From NCBI RefSeq assembly GCF_016587375.1, contig NZ_BNJG01000001.1:4160001-4224000 (forward strand): a stretch of DNA of 64,000 nucleotides, given 5' to 3'. Made by a program: the position numbers and the translations under genes. Position 1 is the stretch's first letter. Every line of letters starts with the position of its first letter. The stretch is from Ktedonobacter robiniae. GTDB taxonomy: Bacteria; Chloroflexota; Ktedonobacteria; Ktedonobacterales; Ktedonobacteraceae. The notes beneath the pieces are model-generated. The model did not search any database, was not told the origin of the DNA, and worked only from the letters and a program-made list of their open reading frames with translations. Shown in pieces: positions 18,314 to 27,163 of this stretch.

Positions 18314-18727
18314 TTAGGTCAAAATAGTTTCGCGTTTGTCTGACCTGGCCAGGCGCGTGTAATAACTATGTGTTGCCAGCGTCCAGAGTTCCTGGAAAAA
18401 GGCTGGATCGCGCCTCTCAAGCTGCTGAAGCAAATAATTTTGTTGCTCAAGACTCACACTACAAAAATTTCCTCCCGCATCCTGGTTGAGGTCCTGCAGT
18501 ACCACGCGTAGGCGTTTAATGTTGATCATACGTGGAACTTTGTTGCTGGAGCTGGGGAGGACATAAAAGAGGAACTCATCAATAAGTTGAAGGCTCGATG
18601 GCGAGGGAAAATCGTCATCTGATGGAATAAGTAAATCTATGATCGTATTTAACTGTGTCCGTTCCTCGTAGGTGAGGGCTAGCGCACACATCTGCGAGTT
18701 CGGCGTCTGCCTGAGCATCTCTCTCAT
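18314..18727 (-). CDS. Gluconate 2-dehydrogenase subunit 3-like protein
   Basis: This is a 137-aa protein resembling the small subunit (subunit 3) of GMC-type dehydrogenases: LTYEERTQLNTIIDLLIPSDDDFPSP near the N-terminus and FFQELWTLATHSYYTR near the end. In complete systems this subunit helps export or stabilise a flavoprotein partner. Here no GMC oxidoreductase or cytochrome is adjacent, so it is an orphan. I start at the ATG at 18727, with AAAAGGA 9 bases upstream; a longer frame to 18811 exists. The family call is tentative. Confidence 0.55.
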   Translation of the reverse strand: MREMLRQTPNSQMCALALTYEERTQLNTIIDLLIPSDDDFPSPSSLQLIDEFLFYVLPSSSNKVPRMINIKRLRVVLQDLNQDAGGNFCSVSLEQQNYLLQQLERRDPAFFQELWTLATHSYYTRLARSDKRETILT

Positions 18728-18940
18728 TGGGGGAGTCCTTTTATAGTTGAGCTTATCAACCGTTACTACCTTACCTAATAGTATCATATCCATGAGGTTG
18801 TTATCAACCAAAGTTCAGCTTGTATGTTTCGTGCTGTTGTGGCTGTTGTAGTTGAATAATAGTCAAAAACACACTATCTTACTGCTCTACGTATAACGCA
18901 TATTGAATTGCTGATACAAAGTAGTGACGCTGCCCCTTTT

Positions 18941-20416
18941 TTACCGGGTAGGAGCTTGCTCTGCCTGTCTCCGCACAAACGAAAAAGCCGGTAGGCTTTC
19001 TTCAAGTGGTAGGAGGCAGCTTGAGATCTCTCCCCGTGCATCGGTGACAAAGGAGCAGATGAGATCTACATTTGGATCGTAGTTGGTGCTACGTAGCTCG
19101 AAGCTATCGTAGTGATAGTGCTGGAGCTCAAAGTCCAGTTCGTTGTAGCGCAGGCGCAACCTCGCGTCTTCCTGCGTGATGGAGATGCATCCATACCCTG
19201 GATGCTCAAATACCCCGGTGTATGCCTCTAACTCATGAGAGGGGTGGGTCTCTGCGATATGTGCCGCTTTGTGCGCTGTGCGACGCTGCTCTTTCTCGGT
19301 CGCGCTCAGGCGATATTCTTGCTCAAAACGTGCGTGCCAGTCTACTGTTTCCAGCTCTAGCAGGCAATCCAGAACATAATAGGCGACGAGACTCTGGACG
19401 GGTCCGCTATTATGGTTGGTCAGAACCACGAGGCCAAGCTGTTTCTCTGGCATGAACGCGGTCAGCGAGCTGAAGCCATCGATATTGCCTCCATGCCGCA
19501 CCAGGGTCTCTCCCCGGTATGTATTCACCGACCAGCCAAGGGCGTAGCTATCATAAAAAAGCTCTTTGTATTTGCGCTCTTCGGGTTTGAAAACCTGTGG
19601 GCTGTGCATCTCCTGCATTTGTTTCTGGGAGATCAAGCGCTGTCCATCATAGACTCCTTGCTGCAGGTGAAAAAGAACCCATTTGCTCATATCGATGATG
19701 TTGGTATGGATGCTGCCGGCTGGCCCAAGTGTCTGCCAGTTGCTATACCATTGCATCTCCTCCAGACCTTCACCTATCTGGCGATAGGGAGACGCGTAGT
19801 TCCCTGTTGCGCGCGCCGATTCGGCGTCAAAAACGCTATCCGTCATTCCCAGTGGGGCGAAGAGGCGTTGTTGCACAAAGCTCTCCCAGCTCTGGCCCGC
19901 GACGACCTCTACCAGGTGCCCCGCCGCGACATACATCAGGTTTTGGTATTGCCATCCCTGGCGAAAACTTTTATTGGGCGGCAGGTATTGCAGACGCTTG
20001 ACGAGCTCTTCTCGTGAGAGTGCCGAGGTATACCAGAGCAGCTCGTGACGTGGTAAGCCGGTACGATGCGTGACCAGGTCGCGGGGCGTGACGTGTTCGC
20101 TGGCATAGGAATCATGGAGCTTGAAATAGGGCAGGTACTCCTTTACTGGCCGATCCCAGTCCAGTTTCCCTTCATCCACGAGGAGCGCCATCGCACCGGT
20201 GGTAAAGGCCTTGGTACAGGACCCAATTGCGAAGCGCGTTTCAGGTGTCACATCAAGGTTGTGTTCCAGGTTTCGTTTGCCGAAGCCCTGCGTATAGAGC
20301 ACCTCGCCCTCTTTTATGATGGCGATTGCCAGCCCTGGCGTGTGCCAGCGCTCCATATGCGCTGTAATAAAGTTTTCGAGCGCGTTCAGAGTCTCTCTCT
20401 TACCGAATGGAGTCAT
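18941..20416 (-). CDS. Class C beta-lactamase-like serine hydrolase
   Basis: This 491-aa serine hydrolase has the penicillin-binding/class C beta-lactamase fold. IGSCTKAFTTGAM supplies the SxxK nucleophile motif near residue 70, YQNLMY the Tyr motif, and VRHGGNIDGFSS the HxG triad element. A C-terminal beta-sandwich (from about residue 390) is of the DUF3471 type common in these enzymes. There is no obvious signal peptide, so it seems cytoplasmic; most relatives are esterases or D-peptidases rather than resistance enzymes. It lies in a single-gene unit. Confidence 0.9.
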   Translation of the reverse strand: MTPFGKRETLNALENFITAHMERWHTPGLAIAIIKEGEVLYTQGFGKRNLEHNLDVTPETRFAIGSCTKAFTTGAMALLVDEGKLDWDRPVKEYLPYFKLHDSYASEHVTPRDLVTHRTGLPRHELLWYTSALSREELVKRLQYLPPNKSFRQGWQYQNLMYVAAGHLVEVVAGQSWESFVQQRLFAPLGMTDSVFDAESARATGNYASPYRQIGEGLEEMQWYSNWQTLGPAGSIHTNIIDMSKWVLFHLQQGVYDGQRLISQKQMQEMHSPQVFKPEERKYKELFYDSYALGWSVNTYRGETLVRHGGNIDGFSSLTAFMPEKQLGLVVLTNHNSGPVQSLVAYYVLDCLLELETVDWHARFEQEYRLSATEKEQRRTAHKAAHIAETHPSHELEAYTGVFEHPGYGCISITQEDARLRLRYNELDFELQHYHYDSFELRSTNYDPNVDLICSFVTDARGEISSCLLPLEESLPAFSFVRRQAEQAPTR

Positions 20417-20490
20417 GTGTCTTTTTCACTGTCCTGGCTAAGCGGATGATGGGTGTCTGTCAGAAGATCGTGACTACTATACATGATTGT

Positions 20491-21354
20491 CTAGTCAAAG
20501 ATCAACGTCTTGTTCTCGTAAATGAGTACGCGGTTCTCGGTATGTAATCTCACGGCCTCCGCTAAAACCCGGCGCTCCACATCGCTTCCCTTGCGGACGA
20601 GGTCTTCGGTATTATCACGGTGATCACAGTGGATGACATCCTGGGCAATAATGGGCCCTTCGTCGAGATTGTCGGTCACATAATGGGCGGTGGCCCCTAT
20701 GAGCTTGACACCACGCTCAAATGCTCGCTGATAGGGATTGGCCCCTACGAAAGCTGGGAGGAAGCTATGGTGGATGTTAATAATCCGGTGGGGATAGGCG
20801 GCAACGAAAAAAGGCTCGAGGATCTGCATATAGCGGGCCAGAATCAAAAAGTCTACCTTGCCATCAAGGAACTCCAGGATGCGCTTTTCGTCAACGGTAC
20901 GTGTCTCTTTAGCGACGGGAAAGTAATAGAAGGGAACATCATACATCTTTGCCAGTGGCTCTAGCAGGTTGTGATTGCTGATAATAAAAGGGATATCCAT
21001 CTGCAACTCGCCATGCTTCCAGCGCCAGAGCAGGTCTATCAGGCAGTGATCTAGCTTGCTGACGAAAATGCCCACGCGTTTGCGCTGCTCCGAATAAGCG
21101 ACGCTCCACTGCATCTGGAATTTTTCTGCCAGTGGCGCGAAGGCCGCGCGTAGTTCTGTGGGCGAGAGCTTGAAGCCCTCCGCGGCAAAGCTTACACGCA
21201 TAAAAAAGCGGCACTCCTGCTGGTTGCTTGAATGCTGTGCCGACTCGACGATATTTCCCTGGTGCTCAAAGATGAAGTTTGAGACTGTAGCAACGATGCC
21301 AGGACGATCTGGACATGAGATCAACAGAGTAATCGTTGGCTTCGCGATAGACAT
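20491..21354 (-). CDS. purU: Formyltetrahydrofolate deformylase
   Basis: PurU hydrolyses 10-formyl-tetrahydrofolate to formate and tetrahydrofolate, balancing one-carbon pools and feeding formate to purine synthesis. The N-terminal ACT domain starts with TLLISCPDRPGIVATVSNFI. The catalytic formyltransferase-like domain shows FIISNHNLLEPLA, ILARYMQIL, NIHHSFLPAF and GATAHYVTDNLDEGPIIAQD, with the Asn-His-Asp triad typical of the family. The start at 21354 (MSIAKPT) has GGGAGGG upstream. Length of 287 aa is normal. Confidence 0.96.
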   Translation of the reverse strand: MSIAKPTITLLISCPDRPGIVATVSNFIFEHQGNIVESAQHSSNQQECRFFMRVSFAAEGFKLSPTELRAAFAPLAEKFQMQWSVAYSEQRKRVGIFVSKLDHCLIDLLWRWKHGELQMDIPFIISNHNLLEPLAKMYDVPFYYFPVAKETRTVDEKRILEFLDGKVDFLILARYMQILEPFFVAAYPHRIINIHHSFLPAFVGANPYQRAFERGVKLIGATAHYVTDNLDEGPIIAQDVIHCDHRDNTEDLVRKGSDVERRVLAEAVRLHTENRVLIYENKTLIFD

Positions 21355-21611
21355 CAAATGCCCTCCCACCGTACGCGATGAAGTATATTGAGCGTATTCC
21401 TTTCCCCGCCTCTAAATAGGGCAGTGTGCCTCGTTGCAGCCTCTATCATAGACATCTTTTCTAATTTTGTCAATGCATGCCATCCTATTTGGGCTAATCT
21501 TTTACCGCTCATTCATTCCTGGCTGAGCTTTCTTACTCCTGTTCAGGCACAATAAGAACATGCTATAATCTCTCACAATATCTGTAAAAACCTATGTCGA
21601 GAGAGAGTTTT

Positions 21612-22696
21612 ATGGCCATGCCTACTATACAAACTGAAATACTACCTATCAATTCCAGGCAACCAGAAGAGCCTATTCTGGCACACGCGGCTACCCTGCT
21701 GCGCGCGGGCGAGCTTGTTGTGTTCCCTACGGAGACCGTGTATGGCCTGGGGCCGCGGCTCTGCAACCAGCCGCTGTTGAGAAGATATTCGCGGCCAAAG
21801 AGCGCCCCTATAGCGATCCCTTGATTGTACATATTGCCTCTGAGGCCGATATAGAGCACCTCGTGCGCGATATCTCCGAACAGGCCCAGCAGGTAATGCG
21901 CCACTTCTGGCCCGGCCCTCTCACCCTTGTTCTCCCTGCTCATTCACGTGTGCCTCGTCTCGTAACCTCGGGGCTGGATACCGTCGCTATCCGTATGCCC
22001 TCTCACCCGGTCGCCCTTGGCCTCATTCGTGCCCTTGGAGCACCTGTTGCCGCGCCCAGCGCCAATCGCTTTATGCATGTAAGCCCTACGACCGCGCAGC
22101 ATGTCGAGGCCGATCTCAAAGGACGCATCCCTTTGATTCTCGATGGCGGAGCCAGTACTGTCGGGGTCGAGTCTACGATTCTCGATATGAGTTCAGATCT
22201 GCCAACGATCCTTCGACCGGGCGGTGTAAGCCTGGAGGCATTGCGCGCCCTTCTTCCCCAGGTGCAGCCGCCACGCGCTCGCTCGCTCGCCACTCCTGAT
22301 CTCGCGCATGAGGCCAAGGCGCAGAAGTCGCCCGGGCAGATGTTGATTCACTATGCGCCTCGTGTGCCCGCCTTCCTCTTTGAAGGCGCATCCATGTCCA
22401 TGCGCCACGCCATGCTGCTGGAGCTTCAGCGTCGCCAGCTTCAGGGCCAGACCGTGGGCGTCTTGATCGCCGATGAAGATGTGGCGTATTTTCAATCCAG
22501 TGGTGCCTCGGTGTATGTTCTTGGGAGTGAAGAGGATTCCACAAAGGTTGCTTCGCGCCTCTTCGCTGGCCTGCGCATCCTCGAAGACGCCGGAGTTGAT
22601 GTGATCCTCTGTCGCGCCTTCCCTGAAACGGGCCTTGGCCTCGCCATTCGCGACCGCCTGCTCAAAGCCACCGGCGGCAAACTCATCCCTTGCTAA
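21612..22696 (+). pseudogene. Threonylcarbamoyl-AMP synthase (Sua5/YwlC), frameshifted
   Basis: A Sua5-type protein makes threonylcarbamoyl-AMP for t6A modification of tRNAs reading ANN codons. The N-terminal piece has LVVFPTETVYGLG. The downstream piece in another frame has FAAKERPYSDPLIVHIA, FWPGPLTLVLPA, AAPSANRFMHVSPTTAQHV and the C-terminal Sua5 domain from about residue 240. The break is near 21752-21758: one extra G in CTGGGGCC restores YGLGAAALQPAAVEKIF. Because t6A synthesis is normally essential, a missing base in the assembly is more likely than true loss, unless a second copy exists elsewhere. Confidence 0.9.
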
Positions 22697-22716
22697 CCTC
22701 GCCGCCTCGTGGCAGG

Positions 22717-24339
22717 CTACTTACGCAAGTGGTGAATCTTGAGGGCGATCTGGAGCGAGAGGCGTAGTTCCGCGTCCTCCAAAGAGTGCCCGAGTAGCTC
22801 CTCGATACGCCCGAGGCGATAGAGCAGTGAGTTGCGGTGCAGGTGCATGGTGCGTGCGGTCTCGCTCAGATTGCCATTGCAGCGGAAGAAGCATTCTAGC
22901 GTTTCGAGCAGCGTCCCATCGTTGCGGCTATCTGAGTTGAGCAGGGGACCGAGCGTCTCCTGGTAGAAGATATTGAGTTCGTTATGCCCATCCAGGTGGA
23001 AGAGCAGGCGGTAGACACCTAGCCGTGAGAAGGAGTGTAGCTTGCCTTCACCGAAGAGGCGGCTGCCTATCTCCAGAGCTTGTTGCGCCTCGCGGTACGA
23101 CTGTGGAATGCCCTGAAGCTGCTGCGAGATCCGGCCAATACCGCAGGAGCATTGTGTGTGTCCCTCGATGCGCAGACGTGTCTCCACGCGCTGGAGACGC
23201 TCATAGATCTCACCTTCGCCTGTGCCGCTACTCTTCTCTCCCGGTGTGCTCAGGGGCAGCAACGCCACCAGGCGTCGCGTCTCTGTAAGAATCCAGCAGC
23301 CAGGCCAGACGCGTTGTAGCTCATCCCGTACCCGCCTGCCCCACTGGGGGAGAGTCGGGCTATGTGTGGAGGGTGCCGCCTCTGTGGAAGCAATCTCAAA
23401 AACGGCGACCACCTGGGGAACGGCCAGGTCATAGCCTAAAATACGAGCCCTTGCTAGCACCTCTTCCGGTTGCTGATAACGCCCCTGTAAGATATTGGTA
23501 AACGCCTCGACATGATAGCGATTCTCTACCTCATTGCGCTCTCGCTCACGGGCGACCTCCATAGCGAGAATAGGGGCTACCTGGCGTAGGATGATGCGTT
23601 CCAGGTAGTCAAAGTTATTCTCTTCCCCAATTAGGGAGATATAGCCAACCGCCTCATGACGAATCATAATCGGCTCGACCACGCGCGTCAGCCCCTGTTG
23701 CCTGAGCGCCTGGTCGTTGAGATGTATCGTCAGAGGCAATGACTGGCGCTCGGGAGGAACGCCCTGGTTACGGATCTCATGTTCGGCATCTTCTATGACA
23801 ACCCATTTCTGCCGGTGCAGAGCCAGGTAGTCACAGATGCCTTGGGCACCTACTCCCTGGACGCTCAGTTGCATCAAGTGATGGGCGATCTCGGTCGCCT
23901 GGCGCTCGATCTCGCCGCGAAAGCTGACCACAAAGTAGATAATCTCGCGGGCAATCTCTTCTATCTGCGCATTGGCCGGAAGGAGAATGAGCGGCAGGTT
24001 ATGCCGATCAGCAAAGGCGAGTGACTCCTCGCCCAGGGCTTCGCTGGAGGCTGCACCGACCGCTACAGCGGATACGCCCGCCTGGTGGAGGCTATTTAGG
24101 AGATGGGGAAGGGTTTCGTTCAAGCGGCGGAGTTGTAAGAGGGTCAGGAGGGCAATTTCGCCACCTTGCACACTCTCAAATGCAGGGAGACGCACGCGCA
24201 TAGGACTCGCCCAGGTGACACGACGTTCTTGTCCTCCTGCTCCCGCTACTAAATGAGCGTCCCGTGAGGAGAGCAGGGTCAGAATATTTCGGACTGAGGC
24301 CGATGATGCTGATGGTAAGAGACTGCTCATGTTACTCAC
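22717..24339 (-). CDS. PucR-family transcriptional regulator
   Basis: This 540-aa regulator has the PucR layout: an N-terminal purine-catabolism-regulator sensing domain (residues 15-140), a central GGDEF-like region, and a C-terminal PucR helix-turn-helix, ETLECFFRCNGNLSETARTM followed by HLHRNSLLYRLGRIEELLG. Relatives control purine, amino acid or pectin catabolism from sensed metabolites. It is convergent with the Sua5 gene and no catabolic operon is next to it; the nitrogen cluster at 50-60 kb is distant. GTG at 24339 or ATG at 24330 may start it. Confidence 0.9.
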   Translation of the reverse strand: MSNMSSLLPSASSASVRNILTLLSSRDAHLVAGAGGQERRVTWASPMRVRLPAFESVQGGEIALLTLLQLRRLNETLPHLLNSLHQAGVSAVAVGAASSEALGEESLAFADRHNLPLILLPANAQIEEIAREIIYFVVSFRGEIERQATEIAHHLMQLSVQGVGAQGICDYLALHRQKWVVIEDAEHEIRNQGVPPERQSLPLTIHLNDQALRQQGLTRVVEPIMIRHEAVGYISLIGEENNFDYLERIILRQVAPILAMEVARERERNEVENRYHVEAFTNILQGRYQQPEEVLARARILGYDLAVPQVVAVFEIASTEAAPSTHSPTLPQWGRRVRDELQRVWPGCWILTETRRLVALLPLSTPGEKSSGTGEGEIYERLQRVETRLRIEGHTQCSCGIGRISQQLQGIPQSYREAQQALEIGSRLFGEGKLHSFSRLGVYRLLFHLDGHNELNIFYQETLGPLLNSDSRNDGTLLETLECFFRCNGNLSETARTMHLHRNSLLYRLGRIEELLGHSLEDAELRLSLQIALKIHHLRK

Positions 24340-24422
24340 GGGATTTCATTCTCTCAGTAGGGACGTGCCTACATGCTTCTAGACTACGAAAAACTCTACG
24401 CATCTCTGATGCGCAGTCGTAT

Positions 24423-25241
24423 TTACTCTTCAGAGTCGAGGTTGCCGTCGAACTCCACGTCTTCGGCCTCTTCGCTCTCATCACCGCTATCGTAGTACTC
24501 GTCCTCGTTCGAGAAATCTTCATCGTCATCACGGTCGAGGCGCAGCATCGAGTCCTTAATGTACGCGCGGATCGTGTCACCACCACCCTGCGAGGGGAAG
24601 CTCACCTTACCAAACATGTTGGGGTGCTGGTACACCTCGCGGATAATAATGCGTACTCGCCCGTTTTCCACCGTCTGGATGCCAGCGACATAGCGGTTGC
24701 CACCCTGGGTGAACTCAATAATGCGGTTGGCTAGGCGTGGCTCGACCTGTCCAATAATCTCCTCCTCCGAGTTGCGCACCTGAAGGGTATGCCCATTGAT
24801 GTGCAGTTGTGCGACATCACCAACTCCAACTTTCGCTAGAATGGCGCTTGTGGCAATATTGACCAGCTCGGTCACCGCGGTCTTGCCCTTCTCCTCCACA
24901 AAGAGGCGCGGATCAATGCGCTCTCTCCCACGGGCAGAGACCGGCCCTTCCTGCTCAATCAGCAGGGCCAGGCGATCAATATTCTTCCTGGCAATGGTAT
25001 TAGCCGGGCTATACTTTAAGGTCTGCGAGTAGGCATCATGTGCGTTCTGGTACTGCCCCAACTCGCTGTAAGCCTTACCCAGACGATTATAGGCGTCAGG
25101 CTCTGTGGGAAAAATATTCAAAACGTTTTTATTGGTCTGAACAGCTTCGTCCCACGAGCCCTCCTGGGCCTGTTTTATCGCCTGATCAGTCCACTGTTTT
25201 TTGAGTCTGATCTTCTCTTCCGATGATAGTGTTTGCGTCAT
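24423..25241 (-). CDS. Tetratricopeptide-repeat protein with acidic tail
   Basis: This 272-aa protein begins with two or three TPR-like helical repeats (KQAQEGSWDEAVQTNKNVLN, FPTEPDAYNRLGKAYSELGQ, YQNAHDAYSQTLKYSP; about residues 15-85). A central region of some 130 residues of mixed character follows, and the last 40 residues are almost wholly Asp/Glu. No enzyme motif is seen. It is probably a soluble adaptor; the acidic tail suggests binding to a basic partner or mimicry of nucleic acid. GGAGGTG precedes the ATG. It lies 40 bases downstream of miaB and may share its transcript. Confidence 0.75.
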   Translation of the reverse strand: MTQTLSSEEKIRLKKQWTDQAIKQAQEGSWDEAVQTNKNVLNIFPTEPDAYNRLGKAYSELGQYQNAHDAYSQTLKYSPANTIARKNIDRLALLIEQEGPVSARGRERIDPRLFVEEKGKTAVTELVNIATSAILAKVGVGDVAQLHINGHTLQVRNSEEEIIGQVEPRLANRIIEFTQGGNRYVAGIQTVENGRVRIIIREVYQHPNMFGKVSFPSQGGGDTIRAYIKDSMLRLDRDDDEDFSNEDEYYDSGDESEEAEDVEFDGNLDSEE

Positions 25242-25284
25242 CGAACGACACCTCCACCTGTGAATTTGCTATTTAAATTGCTAA

Positions 25285-26793
25285 TTATACCTCAACAGCG
25301 CAACCTTGAAGGGACCAGGGTGTGGTCCGTTCAATACGCACATTGACGAGATCGCCAATCTGGATGGGCTGCTGCCCCTCCTCAGGTTGTGGGAAGAAGA
25401 CGAGCTTGTTGGCCCGGTTGCGTCCCTTCCACTGCTGACGTCCATGAGTTTCATTGCTTTCTTCGACCAGTACCTCTTCGATCCTGTTTAGATACTGCTG
25501 ATTGATCGCCAGGGCGATTTTGCTCTGGACCTCTTCTACCGCGTGCAAGCGGCGCTTCTTCTCCGCCAGGGGAATATCATCCTCCCAGCGTGCCGCGACT
25601 GTTCCCGGGCGTACTGAGTAGGCGGCGACGTGTACAACATCAAAGCGTACGCGCTCAATCATATCCAGGGTCGTCTGAAACTCTTCATCAGTCTCGCCGC
25701 AGAAGCCAACAATGACATCAGTCGAGAGCGAGATATTCGGCCAGAGCTCACGGACGCGGTCGATCTTCTCATAGTATTCCTCGATGCTATAGCCGCGTTT
25801 CATACGCTTCAGCGTATCGTTATGGCCCGCCTGGACTGGAATATTGAGGTGTTCGCAGACCTTGGGCAGGCTGGCCATACGCTCGACCATGCTATCCGTC
25901 ATATAGCGCGGATAGGAGGTCATAAAGCGAATGCGGTCCAGACCATCGATCTCGCTCAAGCTCGTCATCAGATCCGCCAGGTTTGGCTGATCCGCCAGAT
26001 CCAGGCCATAGGATTCAATGGTCTGTCCCAGCAGCGTGACCTCTTTTGCCCCCTTCTCCACCAGCAGGCGAGCCTCAATCATCAACTCATCTATGGGACG
26101 GCTGCGCTCGCGTCCACGGCGGTACGGTACTATACAGTAGGTACACACCTTGTTACAGCCCAGCACGATAGGCAACCATGCAGTCGGGCTGGCCTTCTTC
26201 GGCTCAATCTTCGTGGGATAATGTGCGATGCGCTCGCCGGGCTTGGGCGTAATCGCCATCGGCAGCACAGTACGTTTCCCCGAACGCGAAAAAGAGGTGG
26301 CGAAGGTCGGCGTCTGTGGCTCATTCGGCACTGTGGTAAGACGCTGCGCCTGCTCAGAGAGCGCCTCTTCATTTGGCATGAACTCAATATCGAGGCAGCC
26401 AGCGCCAGAGATAGGGGTCCAGCGCTCCTCCAGGAAGCGTGGCAGAATGTCAGCCTGCTCAACCTTCATGAAAAGGTCAATATGTGGATAGCGCTTGCTC
26501 AGCTCATCAATAGTCTTCTGATTGCCAATCATGCAGCCCATGAGCGCTACCAGCAAATCGTCGCGCTTCTCCTTGGCGTATTTGAGCAGCGCGAGCTGGT
26601 TGTGAGCCTTCTCCTCGGGAGCCTTACGTACGCTACAAGTATTGAGGACCACGAGATTCGCCTGATCCATATTTGCCTCTTCCCAGCCCATCCCCTCCAG
26701 CATCGTCTGAATACGCTGCGAGTCGGCCTGATTCATCTGACAGCCAACCGTCCAAATGTGATATTTCCCGCGTGGGATAGTTGTCGTGGTCAT
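25285..26793 (-). CDS. miaB: tRNA-2-methylthio-N6-dimethylallyladenosine synthase
   Basis: MiaB is a radical-SAM methylthiotransferase that modifies A37 of tRNAs reading UNN codons. The N-terminal MTTase domain opens with IWTVGCQMNQADSQRI, with further Cys at LNTCSVR and MGCMIGN as cluster ligands. The radical-SAM motif CNKVCTYC lies near residue 213, and a C-terminal TRAM domain ends the protein. At 502 aa it is longer than usual because about 70 residues, low in conservation (NEEALSEQAQRL to KIEPKKASPT), are inserted between the two domains. GAGAGG precedes the start. Confidence 0.95.
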   Translation of the reverse strand: MTTTTIPRGKYHIWTVGCQMNQADSQRIQTMLEGMGWEEANMDQANLVVLNTCSVRKAPEEKAHNQLALLKYAKEKRDDLLVALMGCMIGNQKTIDELSKRYPHIDLFMKVEQADILPRFLEERWTPISGAGCLDIEFMPNEEALSEQAQRLTTVPNEPQTPTFATSFSRSGKRTVLPMAITPKPGERIAHYPTKIEPKKASPTAWLPIVLGCNKVCTYCIVPYRRGRERSRPIDELMIEARLLVEKGAKEVTLLGQTIESYGLDLADQPNLADLMTSLSEIDGLDRIRFMTSYPRYMTDSMVERMASLPKVCEHLNIPVQAGHNDTLKRMKRGYSIEEYYEKIDRVRELWPNISLSTDVIVGFCGETDEEFQTTLDMIERVRFDVVHVAAYSVRPGTVAARWEDDIPLAEKKRRLHAVEEVQSKIALAINQQYLNRIEEVLVEESNETHGRQQWKGRNRANKLVFFPQPEEGQQPIQIGDLVNVRIERTTPWSLQGCAVEV

Positions 26794-27163
26794 CTAACAT
26801 GCCTCTCTTCGAGCGTGATTGCTAGTCATTGATCATATTGATCACAAAAATACTCTTGCACACCCTTCTCTAGAGACGGTATTATACAGCGTTGCTGAAG
26901 CTTTGTCTAGCAAGCTTGTTTTGCGTTCGTAGCCGTCCGTCAAAGCCTTTTTACACCGCCAACGTTCACTGCTGGACCGCTGCCCCGAAAACGAGGGGCC
27001 AAAAGGGAGATTTTTACTTTTTTCACGTTTTTTGCCGCTTCAAGCTAGTGGTGTGGCGCGAGAATAACGGCATCCTACATAGGAGAAACAGTGACGAGAG
27101 CGTCATGTTACCTCTTTGAGTGTCTCTTCGTGTACTCGATCTAAGAGCGAGAGAGGTGATCGT
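26794..27163. other. Intergenic region upstream of miaB and the esterase pseudogene
   Basis: The region separates two divergent genes. A small palindrome TGATCATATTGATCA lies near 26830 and a GC hairpin CCCCGAAAACGAGGGG near 26984. No gene or clear promoter is recognised. Confidence 0.4.

Noticed and set aside
25630..26832. 400-codon plus-strand open frame opposite miaB
   Set aside because: It is antisense to a fully conserved MiaB gene and shows no domain; long antisense frames are common in GC-rich genes.
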